A model generated the notes under the pieces. That model had not been told where the DNA came from. It worked only from the letters and a program-made list of their open reading frames with translations, and searched no databases. Shown here one piece after another: positions 13,429 to 22,233 of a stretch of 33,743 nucleotides of DNA (positions within the stretch are counted from its first letter, which is position 1; the number at the start of each line of letters is the position of its first letter). The stretch is from Terasakiella magnetica (GTDB lineage: Bacteria; Pseudomonadota; Alphaproteobacteria; Rhodospirillales; Magnetospirillaceae), in NCBI GenBank assembly GCA_902729415.1, contig CACVCF010000268.1, forward strand, positions 1 to 33,743, in the 5' to 3' direction. Made by a program: the position numbers and the translations under genes.

Positions 13429-15456
13429 ATGACAGCCAAGTCTCCTTCCTCTCCCCGTGCCGCAGCCCTTGTCGGGCCGTTTGCCAGCGGCAAGACCAGC
13501 CTTCTCGAAGCAATATTACTGGCCTGCGGCGCCATCGGGCGCCAGGGCCGGATCAAGGACGGCAGCACCGTCGGCGACGCCAGCCCGGAAGCCCGCGCGC
13601 GGGCCATGAGTGTCGAGCCCAACATCGCCACCGCCGACTATCTTGGCGAGCGGTGGACCTTCATCGATTGCCCCGGTTCGGTCGAATTCCAGCAAGACGC
13701 CTATAACGCACTGATGGCGGTGGATACCGCCGTTGTGGTGTGCGAGCCCGATCCCGCCCGTGCGGTGATGGTGGCGCCGCTGCTGAAGTTCCTGGACGAG
13801 CACAAGATCCCCCACATCTTGTTCGTCAACAAGATCGACGCCGCTGGAACCCGACTGCGCGAGACGTTGGAGGCGCTGCAGGCGGTCTCTGATCGACCAT
13901 TGATCCTGCGTGAGATTCCCATCCGCGAGGGCGACGCCATCACCGGCTATGTCGATCTGGTCAGCGAGCGTGCCTATAAGTACCGCCCCGGCCAGACATC
14001 CGATCTGATCAAGATTCCCGACGCCATCAAGGGCGAGGAATCCCTGGCGCGCCAGGAGATGCTGGAACATCTGGCTGATTTCGATGATCACCTGATGGAA
14101 GAATTGCTGGAAGACGTCCAGCCCCCCACCGACGAGGTCTATCAGGATCTGTCCAAGGATCTGACCGAAGATCTGATCGTGCCCGTGTTCTTCGGCTCGG
14201 CGGAAAATGACGGCGGCATCCACCGCCTGCTCAAGGCCCTGCGTCATGACGTGCCCGACGCAGCCACGTCGGCCCGGCGCCTGGGGATCGCCGCCGAGGG
14301 CGCGCCGCTGGCCCAGGTGTTCAAGACTGTTCACGCTGCCCATACCGGCAAACTGAGCTTTGCCCGCATCTGGCGCGGCGAGTTCAGCGATAACCAAAGC
14401 CTGGATGGCACCCGCATCAGCGGCCTTTATATCATGACCGGCGGAACCGCCACCAAAGCGACCAAGGCCGGAATGGGCGAAGTCGCGGCCTTCGGGCGTT
14501 TGGATACCGTTCAGACCGGCGCGGTAATTGGTGCAGCCGAACCCGGCATGACCGCCTGGCCCGAGCCGCTGAAGCCGCTGTTCGCCTTCGCCATCGAGGC
14601 AGAAAAGAAGGGCGACGACGTCAAGATGTCGGGGGCTTTGACCAAGCTGGCCGAGGAAGACCCTTCACTTTCCCTGGAACACGCCGAATTCGGTGAACTG
14701 GTGCTGCGCGGCCAGGGTGAGATTCATCTTCAGGTCGCCATCGACCGCATGAAGAGCCGCTTCAACATGCAGGTCAATACCCGCAAGCCGACCGTGCCCT
14801 ATAAGGAGGGCATCCGCAAAGCCACCACTGTCCACGGCCGCCACAAAAAACAATCGGGAGGCCACGGCCAGTTCGGCGACGTCCATCTCGACATCACACC
14901 ACTGGCCCGCGGCGCCGGCTTCCATTTCATCGACAAGATCGTCGGCGGTGTGGTACCGCGCCAGTATATCCCATCGGTGGAGCAGGGCGTGGCCGAGTTC
15001 CTGAGCCACGGCCCATTGGGATTCCCGGTGGTCGATTTGTCGGTAGCGCTGACCAGCGGCAGCTTCCACGCCGTCGACAGTTCGGACATGGCCTTCAAGA
15101 CCGCCGCACGTATCGCCATGACCGAGGGCCTACCCCAATGCGACCCGGTGCTGTTGGAGCCCATTTTGCTGGTGGAGATCTCCGTTCCCAGCGATTTTAC
15201 CGCCAAAGCCCAGCGCATCGTGTCGGGCCGCCGCGGCCATATCCTGGGCTATGACGGTAAGGACGGCTGGCAGGGCTGGGACACCGTCAATGCCCATCTG
15301 CCGCAGGCCGAAATGGACGACCTGATCGTCGAACTGCGTTCGCTGACCATGGGCGTCGGCACCTTCTCGTGGACGTTCGACCACCTCCAGGAACTGACCG
15401 GCCGGGTCGCCGACAAGGTGGTGGAGGCCCGCAAGGAGGCGCTGGAGCGGTCTTAA
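13429..15456 (+). CDS. EF-G-like translational GTPase (EF-G-2 type), 675 aa
   Basis: GGAGGGCCT precedes the ATG. The G domain starts with a P-loop GPFASGKTSLLEAIL (about 15 to 29), has DCPGS as G3 and NKIDAAG as G4. The RGITI switch I motif of canonical EF-G is missing; the region reads ARAMSVEPNIATADYLG instead. Domains II to V follow, including RGQGEIHLQVAIDRMKSRFN and the domain IV HKKQSGGHGQFGDVHLDI segment. This layout matches the EF-G-like paralogues (as in Thermus EF-G-2) rather than the essential fusA, which is about 690 aa and usually sits in the str operon. It probably acts on ribosomes as a non-canonical factor; its exact role is not established. It is likely transcribed alone, with a hairpin after it. 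Confidence 0.88.
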   Translation: MTAKSPSSPRAAALVGPFASGKTSLLEAILLACGAIGRQGRIKDGSTVGDASPEARARAMSVEPNIATADYLGERWTFIDCPGSVEFQQDAYNALMAVDTAVVVCEPDPARAVMVAPLLKFLDEHKIPHILFVNKIDAAGTRLRETLEALQAVSDRPLILREIPIREGDAITGYVDLVSERAYKYRPGQTSDLIKIPDAIKGEESLARQEMLEHLADFDDHLMEELLEDVQPPTDEVYQDLSKDLTEDLIVPVFFGSAENDGGIHRLLKALRHDVPDAATSARRLGIAAEGAPLAQVFKTVHAAHTGKLSFARIWRGEFSDNQSLDGTRISGLYIMTGGTATKATKAGMGEVAAFGRLDTVQTGAVIGAAEPGMTAWPEPLKPLFAFAIEAEKKGDDVKMSGALTKLAEEDPSLSLEHAEFGELVLRGQGEIHLQVAIDRMKSRFNMQVNTRKPTVPYKEGIRKATTVHGRHKKQSGGHGQFGDVHLDITPLARGAGFHFIDKIVGGVVPRQYIPSVEQGVAEFLSHGPLGFPVVDLSVALTSGSFHAVDSSDMAFKTAARIAMTEGLPQCDPVLLEPILLVEISVPSDFTAKAQRIVSGRRGHILGYDGKDGWQGWDTVNAHLPQAEMDDLIVELRSLTMGVGTFSWTFDHLQELTGRVADKVVEARKEALERS

Positions 15457-15490
15457 GAGTGCCTCCGCGCTGAGACCGAGGGGCTGACAA

Positions 15491-15528
15491 GGCCCGCGTG
15501 GATCTTTACCCCGCGGGCCGCCTCTTTT
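15491..15528 (+). terminator. Rho-independent-type terminator after EF-G-like gene
   Basis: Arms GGCCCGCG (15491 to 15498) and CGCGGGCC (15512 to 15519) with a 13-base loop, followed by GCCTCTTTT. It lies 35 bases past the stop codon. Confidence 0.6.
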
Positions 15529-15595
15529 GAATATGAATATGTGAATCCGGCAAAGCGACTGGAGGCCGCCGCCCCCCACGTCCGCTTTGCCCGCT

Positions 15596-16057
15596 TCACT
15601 CGGAAACGGCGCCCCGGTCGCTCAGGGCCTTGGCCAGGTCGTAGATCCGCTGGCGCACGCCGGGATCGATGATGCTGTAATAGTTCCGCACCAATTCCAG
15701 AGTTTCGCGGCGCAGACGCGGGTCGGCCTCGGCGGTGGGCAATTCGTCCATTAAGGACTTTTTCACCATCTGCACCGGGCTCAGCCCCTGGACGTCTTCC
15801 GCCATCTCGTCAAAGAAGTAAGAAACCGGCACATCCAGGGCGCGTGACAGATCGAACAGCCGCGAGCAGCTGATACGATTAGCGCCGCGCTCATATTTCT
15901 GCACCTGCTGGAAGGTCAGGCCGATCATCTCTCCCAACCGCTCTTGGCTCAACCCCAGGAGCGTACGGCGAAGCCGCATCCGTGAGCCCACATGGACATC
16001 GATCGGATTGGGTCCCCCGGCAGGGGTGCGCCCCCTGTTGGCCTTCTTGCGTTGCAT
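15596..16057 (-). CDS. XRE-family transcriptional regulator, 153 aa
   Basis: A helix-turn-helix of the Cro/CI type occupies about residues 24 to 80: GSRMRLRRTLLGLSQERLGEM, then GLTFQQVQKYERGANRIS, then LFDLSRALDVPVSYFFDEM. The C-terminal helical region (RRETLELVRNYYSII, VRQRIYDLAKALSDRG) is common in the alphaproteobacterial XRE proteins related to the CtrA-era regulator family. The N-terminal 20 residues are basic and Gly/Pro-rich. The target genes cannot be read from the sequence. It converges on the EF-G-like gene and diverges from the membrane protein at 16443. Confidence 0.9.
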   Translation of the reverse strand: MQRKKANRGRTPAGGPNPIDVHVGSRMRLRRTLLGLSQERLGEMIGLTFQQVQKYERGANRISCSRLFDLSRALDVPVSYFFDEMAEDVQGLSPVQMVKKSLMDELPTAEADPRLRRETLELVRNYYSIIDPGVRQRIYDLAKALSDRGAVSE

Positions 16058-16442
16058 GTTGCCCTCTTACAAAAAAGTCCGGCAATACTTGCTCCGGGCC
16101 AGAGCAAAGGCAAGAGGGAAAGAACGCGCGAAATAAGGGAAAACCCAGGAGAAGCAAGGCATTGCACAAAGTCGGATCCAAACTATAGATTCATGACAAC
16201 TGATTGGTTGTGAATAGTCAACTTAACCTTCGTTGCCAGCCTGCATGCAGCACCCCAACAGCCATCAGTTCGACTGATACGATTACTGTATGTCTTATGG
16301 TTGGTGAATTTGTCACAATTCCAATGCAGTTCCCACGCACCACCGCGCGGCCACTGACTGAAACCGGGTTCTCCTGGACATTTCGCGGGGGCTCGGGCTA
16401 TCTCTGGCGCCAGCGTCCCCCCTCCCCTCATGCACCGGTCCC
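16058..16442. other. Gene-free divergent region, 385 bases
   Basis: Lies between the XRE gene (minus) and the GT-C-like gene (plus) and should hold both promoters. The part from about 16180 to 16330 is noticeably more AT-rich, with TATAGT near 16184. No convincing paired -35/-10, operator, RNA or terminator structure was identified, and no ORF here has a believable start. Confidence 0.5.
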
Positions 16443-18269
16443 ATGAACACAGCCGCCCTGCTCACAAGCTACAAGGAACTGTTTGCCACGCAATCGGCAC
16501 AACCTGGACTGGTGGCTGCCTCCGCTTTGGTGGTGCTGGGGGGCGTCGTGCTTGGCTCGGGCGTTTTGCGCCGGGCCGATCCCGCCACCAGCTTCGGAGT
16601 CGGCATGGGGCTTTATGTCCTGCTTCTGACCGGGCTGGGCGTGCTGGGGCTTGACCTGCGCTGGGGATTGGCCGCCGCCGCTTTGGCCGTGATCGCCCAG
16701 GTGGTCCGCAACCGAAGCCAACTGGGGCTGTGGATGCCAGCCCTCGGCCTTACCTTGCTGGCCATGGCGCCACTGCTGCTGATTTTGTCCGATCATCGCG
16801 GCTCGGAATGGGATGAGTTCAGCCACTGGCTGCATGCCTTCCGCTATCTGGCGCAGAACCATACCCTCCCCGGCGGCCTGGGCAAGCCGCCGACGGAAAG
16901 CTGCTGTGCCGCCTATCCCTATGCCTGGCCCATGGTCGGCATGGCGGTCATGAGCCTGACCGGTTATTCCGAGGCGGTGCCGGTGCTGCTCAATACCCTG
17001 ATCCTGGGACTGTTCGCCATTTTGCTGGTAAGCCTGGCCCGAGAAGAGGGCAATACCGACCGCCCCAGCTTTGGTACCGTCTGCGTCGGCTTGCTGGCAG
17101 CCACCGCCTTATCACCGACCTTCGTCCACAAGCTGGCCTTTTCCGCCTATGCCGATGTGGTCACATCATTCCTGGTGGCGATCCTGGTGCTGACGGCAGA
17201 ACGCATGACCGCACCCGCTGACGGAGAAAGCGGACATCCTCGGCTGCACTGGGGCATCGCCTTCGGCCTGGTGGGCGCGGCGGTTCTGGCGGTAAAACCG
17301 GGCAATGCCGGGCTGTTCGCCTGCGCCTTGGGGGGCGGCGTGCTTCTGATCCTGCGGCGGCGGGGCTGGCGGGGCCTGATGGGAATCGAGCTGCTGCCCG
17401 CGATCCTGCTGCCCTTGAGCGTCAGCCTGATGTGGCGCTGGCATGTGGAGCATTTCCTGCCAGGCCAGGAAATGGGCATCATCCCCTTCGCCAAGTGGGA
17501 TCTGGCCTTGATTCCGCGTATCCTCAAGGGCATGGCCGATGTCGCCAGCCAGAAGGGCGGACATTTCGGCCTGGGTCTGGTCATTACCCTGCTGGGCATG
17601 GTGGGCTTTGCCCGCTGCCGCGACCGGCTCGACCGCTTGGCCGCCCTGGCGGGCATGCTGTTCCTGGGCTACAACCTGTTCCTGCTGACCACCTATGTGG
17701 TGGTGTTCGGCGGCCAGGACGCCGTCAAGGTCATGTCATTCTGGCGTTACAACACCCATACCGGACTGGCGGTGATGCTGCCCACCGCCGTGCTGGCCGG
17801 ACGGATACTGCGGCGTATCCGCATGCCTCGGGTCAAGGGTGCGCTGTCCGCCCTGGCCATAGTTCTGGCCCTGGTGGGGCCGGTGGCGGGCCTGCCCCTG
17901 ATCCGCTTCGATCTCGACGCCATGAAGCAGCATTACCGCGAGGTACTGCGCCAGCTTCCCGCCCAGATTCCTCCCGGTACGGCAGTGGCCATCGTCGATC
18001 CGCAAGGCACCGGTCTGGCCGGGCGCTTCGCCAGCTATGAATGGGAAGGGCGTCTGGAGATCGGCGCCATCCTCTCGGCCTTCGTTCGCACCAGCCCCAG
18101 CGAGTGGCTGCGGACCGCCGAACCCGACTGGGCCATCGTGCTGTCGGGCCAGGAGATGCTGCACCTGTCGCCCGCCAACGCCTCGTTGCTGATGCACCGC
18201 GCCGGCACCGAGTGGACCGTGATCGACATCTTTCCCGCCCCCGCCAAACGGCCGGAACGGTATCCTTAA
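16443..18269 (+). CDS. Polytopic membrane protein, GT-C glycosyltransferase-like, 608 aa
   Basis: About a dozen hydrophobic segments are spread over residues 20 to 490, followed by a soluble C-terminal domain (about 500 to 608). After the first segments, the periplasmic loop contains SEWDEFSHWLHAF, with Asp124-Glu125. An acidic pair in the first large loop is the usual catalytic feature of GT-C enzymes that use polyprenyl-phosphate sugars. A family-level glycosyltransferase role, such as decorating lipid or surface polysaccharide, is therefore plausible but not proven. The start has no clear ribosome binding site. The downstream cupin of WbuC type is also linked to surface polysaccharide loci in other bacteria, which mildly supports the idea, although it lies on the opposite strand. 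Confidence 0.7.
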   Translation: MNTAALLTSYKELFATQSAQPGLVAASALVVLGGVVLGSGVLRRADPATSFGVGMGLYVLLLTGLGVLGLDLRWGLAAAALAVIAQVVRNRSQLGLWMPALGLTLLAMAPLLLILSDHRGSEWDEFSHWLHAFRYLAQNHTLPGGLGKPPTESCCAAYPYAWPMVGMAVMSLTGYSEAVPVLLNTLILGLFAILLVSLAREEGNTDRPSFGTVCVGLLAATALSPTFVHKLAFSAYADVVTSFLVAILVLTAERMTAPADGESGHPRLHWGIAFGLVGAAVLAVKPGNAGLFACALGGGVLLILRRRGWRGLMGIELLPAILLPLSVSLMWRWHVEHFLPGQEMGIIPFAKWDLALIPRILKGMADVASQKGGHFGLGLVITLLGMVGFARCRDRLDRLAALAGMLFLGYNLFLLTTYVVVFGGQDAVKVMSFWRYNTHTGLAVMLPTAVLAGRILRRIRMPRVKGALSALAIVLALVGPVAGLPLIRFDLDAMKQHYREVLRQLPAQIPPGTAVAIVDPQGTGLAGRFASYEWEGRLEIGAILSAFVRTSPSEWLRTAEPDWAIVLSGQEMLHLSPANASLLMHRAGTEWTVIDIFPAPAKRPERYP

Positions 18270-18276
18270 TAGGAGA

Positions 18277-18410
18277 GCCCCTAAAACGCCGGGCGGCGGA
18301 CATCCGTCCGCCTTGGCTTTCGCGCGAACGATCGCGCGCCGGGCCTTGCCCGCAACTCCGAGCCCTAAGGCTCGTCGGGGTCTGATGGAGCCCCTCAAAC
18401 GCCGGGCGCG
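18277..18410 (+). repeat. Structured intergenic repeat, copy 1
   Basis: Bounded on both sides by GAGCCCCT-(A/C)AAACGCCGGGCG (18276 and 18389). Inside is GCGGAC/GTCCGC, then CGCGCGAACGATCGCGCG hairpins, and a core GCCGGGCCTTGCCCGCAAC near 18338 to 18356. The same core, edges and arrangement occur in inverted orientation at 19939 to 20064, with the hairpin arms changed but still pairing. It overlaps the last codons and stop of the cupin gene. Confidence 0.75.
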
Positions 18411-18883
18411 ATCCAGCGTGTTCCGGGCTCGGGCCGGGCCGCCAGCCAATCCCGGAGCAGAGCGGCCTCGGGCGTGCCCTCGGACGGAGCCCAGGCGGCG
18501 AAATCCTCGGGTGCGGTGGGCAGGAATGGACCGGGTTTGACCTCCAGCACCACGCTGCCGCTGTCCAGGGTCGCCAGGGCGTGCCAGGTTCCGGCGGGAA
18601 TCTCCAGCAGCCACGGCCCCCCCGGTCCCATGTCCACCCGCTGTTCAACCCGTCCGTCATCGCCGAAGGTGACCAGGATGCAGGCGCCTTCCACCAGCAC
18701 AAACAGCTCGAACTGGCCGGGGTGACGATGGGGACGGATATAGCTGTCGGGTTCGATGGCGTTCAGCATGCGCTGGACCGGCTCGGCATGATCTGCGTGA
18801 AGGTTGAGGTTCAGGCGCCGCCGAGGCCGCTGCTTGGCCTCGGCCACCAGGGTTGCCAGGGTCTCGCCGTCGATGACTCTCAT
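18395..18883 (-). CDS. WbuC-family cupin protein, 162 aa
   Basis: The start is ATG at 18883, with AGGAGCGGGCCA before it, rather than the longer upstream frame. The protein runs MRVIDGETLATLVAEAK, then RRRLNLNLHADHAEPVQRML, then a single cupin barrel with PHRHPGQFELFVLVEG (His metal ligands) and IPAGTWHALATLDSG. The RxNLN-LH opening and length match the WbuC family of cupin metalloproteins, usually found near O-antigen or glycan genes. The function is not established. Its ATG overlaps the stop of the AbrB-family gene by ATGA, so the two are translationally coupled. The last codons lie in the intergenic repeat. Confidence 0.88.
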   Translation of the reverse strand: MRVIDGETLATLVAEAKQRPRRRLNLNLHADHAEPVQRMLNAIEPDSYIRPHRHPGQFELFVLVEGACILVTFGDDGRVEQRVDMGPGGPWLLEIPAGTWHALATLDSGSVVLEVKPGPFLPTAPEDFAAWAPSEGTPEAALLRDWLAARPEPGTRWIAPGV

Positions 18884-19932
18884 TGGCCCGCTCCTGTCTT
18901 TCGAAACAGCCTGAACGCCAGCGGCGCCAGCACGATCACCATCACCACCCGCACCACGTGATGGGTGGAGACGAAGGCCACATCCTGGCCCAACGCCAGA
19001 GCGACCAGACACATCTCGGCGATGCCGCCCGGCACGAAGGACAGCAGCAGCAGGGCGAAGGGCAGATCCGAGACCGCCGCCAGCCCCGCCGCCGCCCCTG
19101 CCGAGACCGCCAGCATCAAGGCGGTGGCGCCCAATGCCGGACGAGCCTGGGCCGCCACCTCGCCCCAGCCGAGGCCGCGAAAGCGGGCGCCGATACCCGA
19201 TCCCGTCACCACCTGGGCGGCGATGACCAGTTCGGCGGGCGGATGCGAGGAGGTCAGCCCCGCCAGATGCACCACGGCGCTGGTGATCATGGGGCCGGTC
19301 AGCACCCAGGCGGGAAAACGCAACAGCCGCGCCACGGCGGCGCCAAGGATGGCACAGGCAGCCAGGATCGCGGCGTCGGCGGCGCTCACCTCCAGCAGCC
19401 GCCCCATGCTCTGGGCCATGGGCATGGTGTGGACATGGGCGACCAGGCGATAGCCGAAGGGCACCGTGAAGACGATGAACAAGATGCGCAAGGCGTGGGA
19501 TAGGGCAATGGCACGCTCGTCACCGCCGAACGCGCCGCCGGTAATGACCATTTCATTGATGCCGCCGGGGGCTCCGGCAAAATAGGCGGTGACCACGCTC
19601 ATCCCCGCCACCCGGCGCAGATAGACCACCACCACCAGGGTAGTGACGACCATGGCCGCCAGCAGCACCGCCATGCTGCCCGACCAGCGCCCCACCCGGT
19701 CCAGCATCTCGGGCGCGAAGGCGCTGCCCAGCATCAGGCCCAGCACGCCGATCATGATGGCGCGCAAGGGACGGGGAATCTCGGGGGTCAAACCCGACAA
19801 GGCGGCGATGGTGTTGGCTGTCAAGGCCCCCAGCATCCATGGCAGCGGCAGATCGAGGGCGGCGAACAGGGCTCCGCCCGCACCGCCAAGGGTAAGGGCC
19901 AGCGCCCAAGGTCCGAGCCGGGTCACGGACAC
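18880..19932 (-). CDS. AbrB-family integral membrane protein, 350 aa
   Basis: The start is taken as GTG at 19932 (VSVTRLGPWALALTLGG), giving the usual family length of about 350 aa; the longer open frame upstream runs through the repeat and into nadK. About ten hydrophobic segments form two similar halves, each with PWMLGALTANTIAAL- or PAWVLTGPMITSAVV-like motifs, the signature of the AbrB duplication. FAGAPGGINEMVI and FVPGGIAEMCLVAL are the matching conserved loops of the two halves. Despite the name, members are membrane proteins (the E. coli one was named for ammonia monooxygenase-like similarity), with a probable transport role. The gene overlaps the cupin start by four bases. The ribosome binding site for the GTG is weak. 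Confidence 0.82.
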   Translation of the reverse strand: MSVTRLGPWALALTLGGAGGALFAALDLPLPWMLGALTANTIAALSGLTPEIPRPLRAIMIGVLGLMLGSAFAPEMLDRVGRWSGSMAVLLAAMVVTTLVVVVYLRRVAGMSVVTAYFAGAPGGINEMVITGGAFGGDERAIALSHALRILFIVFTVPFGYRLVAHVHTMPMAQSMGRLLEVSAADAAILAACAILGAAVARLLRFPAWVLTGPMITSAVVHLAGLTSSHPPAELVIAAQVVTGSGIGARFRGLGWGEVAAQARPALGATALMLAVSAGAAAGLAAVSDLPFALLLLSFVPGGIAEMCLVALALGQDVAFVSTHHVVRVVMVIVLAPLAFRLFRKTGAGQ

Positions 19933-19938
19933 CGATCC

Positions 19939-20064
19939 GCCCGGCGCCTGAGGGGCATGCCCTCGACGAGGCCGAAGGCCCGAGGAGTTGCGGGCAAGGC
20001 CCGGCGCGGCTGACGCCGCGTGAGCCAAGCCCTGCGGAGGCAGGGCGCCCGGCGCCTGAGGGGC
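19939..20064 (-). repeat. Structured intergenic repeat, copy 2 (inverted)
   Basis: Edges CGCCCGGCGCCTGAGGGGC at 19939 and 20046 form a direct repeat. Between them are hairpins GGCCTCGTCGAGG-like (19960 to 19985), the core GTTGCGGGCAAGGCCCGGC (19988 to 20006), GCGGC/GCCGC and CCCTGC/GCAGGG. It is the same family as 18277 to 18410, in opposite orientation, and fills the gap between nadK and the AbrB-family gene. Confidence 0.75.
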
Positions 20065-20077
20065 ATATATAAAAGAC

Positions 20078-20845
20078 TCACTGCAAGAACTGCTCGGCGA
20101 TGATGCGTTCCTCAAGATTGTGCTCGGGATCGAACAGCAAGGCCAGATCGATGGAGCGGTCTTCGCGCACCTCGACCTCGACCACATCGCGGACTTCGGT
20201 GTAATCGGCCACGGCGCTGACCGGACGCTTGGCCGATTCCTGGATCTCGAACATGACCTTGGCGGTATGGGGCAGCAGGGCGCCGCGCCAGCGCCGGGGG
20301 CGAAAGGCAGAGATCGGAGTCAGGGCGGTGATGTCGGCGGTCAGCGGAATGATGGGACCGTGGGCGGAGAGGTTATAGGCGGTGCTGCCCGCGGGCGTCG
20401 CCATCAAGATACCGTCGCAGATCAGTTCCTCCAGCCGGATCTTGCCGTCGATGCGGATACGCAGCTTGGCGGCCTGACGGGTTTCGCGCAACAGCGACAC
20501 CTCGTTCATGGCCAGGGCCTCGACCTCCTCGCCCGCTCCGGTTTTGGCCCGCATGCGCAAGGGGTGGAGAATGACCTTCTGGGCGCGGGACAGCCGCTCG
20601 ATCAGGCCGTGCTCGCGGAAGGAATTCATCAAAAAGCCGATAGTGCCCCGGTTCATACCGTAGATGGGCACCCGCCGCTCGATGAAGCGATGCAGGGTTT
20701 CGAGCATGAGGCCATCACCGCCCAGGGCGACGATGATGTCGGCCTCTTCCGGCGGCACGTGGGGATAGCGCTGGGTGAGGCGGCCGAGCGCCGCCATCGC
20801 GGCCTCGGATTCGGCGGCGACGAAGGCGATGGAGGAAAAGGTCAT
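20078..20845 (-). CDS. nadK: NAD kinase, 255 aa
   Basis: Phosphorylates NAD to NADP using ATP or polyphosphate in the cytoplasm. The diagnostic motifs are present: [16 protein letters not shown] (GGDG, about residues 43 to 46), [12 protein letters not shown], the NE motif in [11 protein letters not shown], and [22 protein letters not shown]. The length of 255 aa is typical of alphaproteobacterial NadK. The start at 20845 has GAGG in GTCGAGGTTTCCC. The gene ends the trmL-methyltransferase-nadK transcript, with a 33-base gap to the methyltransferase. Confidence 0.93.
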   Translation of the reverse strand: MTFSSIAFVAAESEAAMAALGRLTQRYPHVPPEEADIIVALGGDGLMLETLHRFIERRVPIYGMNRGTIGFLMNSFREHGLIERLSRAQKVILHPLRMRAKTGAGEEVEALAMNEVSLLRETRQAAKLRIRIDGKIRLEELICDGILMATPAGSTAYNLSAHGPIIPLTADITALTPISAFRPRRWRGALLPHTAKVMFEIQESAKRPVSAVADYTEVRDVVEVEVREDRSIDLALLFDPEHNLEERIIAEQFLQ

Positions 20846-20878
20846 GGGAAACCTCGACAGGCCACGATATGTCTCTCG

Positions 20879-21577
20879 TCAGATCTTGCGCGCCACCCAG
20901 CCGCCAAAACACAGGGCGCGGAAATAGGGCTGGGGCAGGCCGAACCCGGCGGCGGCCAGCACTTCGGCCAACCGCGCCTCGGTCAGGGGATGGATGTCGC
21001 GGTCGATATGACGGAAGCCCTTCTCGACCTCATCCTTGGGGATGGCGGCGGCCAGTTGCAGATGGCGCCAGAAGCCGCGCAATTGCTGTTGCCAGGGGTC
21101 GGACCACTGGCCGAACAGATCGGCCAGGATCAGCGGCGCGCCCGGCTTCAGGTGCTCGGCGATTTCGGTCAGAAGCGCCTGCTTGGCGCCATCGTCTTCG
21201 AGGAAATGCAGCACCAGCAGCAAGGTGGCTGCGTCGAAGGGTTCGAACTTGGGCAGATCAGCAACCTTGGAGGGATAAAGGCGGATGCGGTGGGTCAGTT
21301 CCTTTTCCGCCACCTTGGCCTCGGCATGCCCCAGCATGTCGTGGGAGGGATCAACCCCCACTACCGAAAGATTGGGACAGCTTTCCGCCAGGGCGATGCA
21401 CTCGACCCCGGTTCCGGCCCCCACCACCAGGGCACGGCCCTGACCACCGGTAGTCTCGGCGACGATCTGACACGACAGGACGTGAAGCGCGTCATAGCCG
21501 GGAATAGCCTCGCGTACCCGCCGGTCATAGGCTTCGGCTCGGCCTTTGTCCCAGTGGTGAATGGTGTCCTTGCTCAT
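20879..21577 (-). CDS. Class I SAM-dependent methyltransferase, 232 aa
   Basis: The Rossmann-type motif I reads ALVVGAGTGVECIALAE (about 70 to 86), followed by VVGVDPSHDMLGHA (motif II acidic loop) and FDAATLLLVLHFLED (motif IV). A downstream segment, LKPGAPLILADLFGQW, completes the usual fold. The substrate cannot be deduced; the closest general type is the small-molecule or tRNA-cmo5U (CmoA-like) methyltransferases. The ATG overlaps the trmL stop by four bases (ATGA), so it is translated from the trmL message. Confidence 0.85.
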   Translation of the reverse strand: MSKDTIHHWDKGRAEAYDRRVREAIPGYDALHVLSCQIVAETTGGQGRALVVGAGTGVECIALAESCPNLSVVGVDPSHDMLGHAEAKVAEKELTHRIRLYPSKVADLPKFEPFDAATLLLVLHFLEDDGAKQALLTEIAEHLKPGAPLILADLFGQWSDPWQQQLRGFWRHLQLAAAIPKDEVEKGFRHIDRDIHPLTEARLAEVLAAAGFGLPQPYFRALCFGGWVARKI

Positions 21578-22137
21578 AATGCCTCCTCTCCTGCCCCCTC
21601 GAACCGATCGTCATCGGGTGGAAAGGCGTTCAATTGCCTCAGCGCCTCGCCCGTCACCAGTGCCGCCGCCAGGGCCACGTTAAGCGAGCGGGGGCCGCTC
21701 ACCATGGGAATACGGATGCGGGCATAGGCGGCTTCGGCCACCTCCGAAGGCACACCCGCGCTTTCGCGTCCGACCATGATGGTGTCACCGGGCGCGAAAG
21801 GGAAGCGGTCGTGTCGCCGCTCGGCCTTGGTCGTCAGCAAAATCAGCCGCCGCCCTTCCGCCGCCAGGGTGGCGCGGAAACTGTCCCATGAGGAATGACG
21901 GATCAGATGCGCCCGCTGAAGATAATCCATCCCGGCGCGCCGCAGCTTGCGGTCGTCGAATACAAAACCGCAGGGCTCGATGATGTCGGCACCCAGGCCC
22001 AGACAGGCGGAAAGCCGCAGCAGAGTTCCCGCATTCTGGGGAATGTCCGGTTGATAAAGAGCAAGGCGAAGTGGCTCTATAATCGGAACCCCCTGAAAAT
22101 GCTGCGGGAAGAGAATCGCTATCCGCCAAAATGTCAT
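21574..22137 (-). CDS. trmL: tRNA (cytidine/uridine-34 2'-O)-methyltransferase TrmL
   Basis: A SPOUT-class enzyme that methylates the wobble ribose of tRNA-Leu. Visible motifs are ALYQPDIPQNAGTLLRLSAC, DTIMVGRESAGVPSEV and IPMVSGPRSLNVALAAALV, covering the trefoil-knot SAM site. The ATG at 22137 gives 187 aa with an extra 20 or so residues before the family's usual N-terminus (RLALYQP) and has no Shine-Dalgarno. An AGGGGG near 22091 lies just upstream of an ATT codon at about 22080, so the true start could be a rare ATT or a leaderless ATG. The gene diverges from petA across 96 bases and heads a three-gene operon. Confidence 0.9.
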   Translation of the reverse strand: MTFWRIAILFPQHFQGVPIIEPLRLALYQPDIPQNAGTLLRLSACLGLGADIIEPCGFVFDDRKLRRAGMDYLQRAHLIRHSSWDSFRATLAAEGRRLILLTTKAERRHDRFPFAPGDTIMVGRESAGVPSEVAEAAYARIRIPMVSGPRSLNVALAAALVTGEALRQLNAFPPDDDRFEGAGEEAL

Positions 22138-22170
22138 ATTATCAAGTGCTGAAGCATGACGAGACGGCTG

Positions 22171-22199
22171 TTGAAACGCGGTGCTTGATGTGGTTAATA
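22171..22199 (+). promoter_or_regulatory. Sigma-70-type promoter for petA
   Basis: TTGAAA (22171 to 22176), a 17-base spacer and TTAATA (22194 to 22199) closely resemble the consensus, about 35 bases before the petA start. AAGAGGA at 22220 to 22226 is the ribosome binding site. Confidence 0.6.
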
Positions 22200-22233
22200 A
22201 TCGCGCTTCTGCGGGCCAACAAGAGGATTAGTC

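Noticed and set aside
20120..21727. Plus-strand open frame of 535 codons
   Set aside because: It is antisense to nadK, the methyltransferase and trmL, which have clear family motifs.
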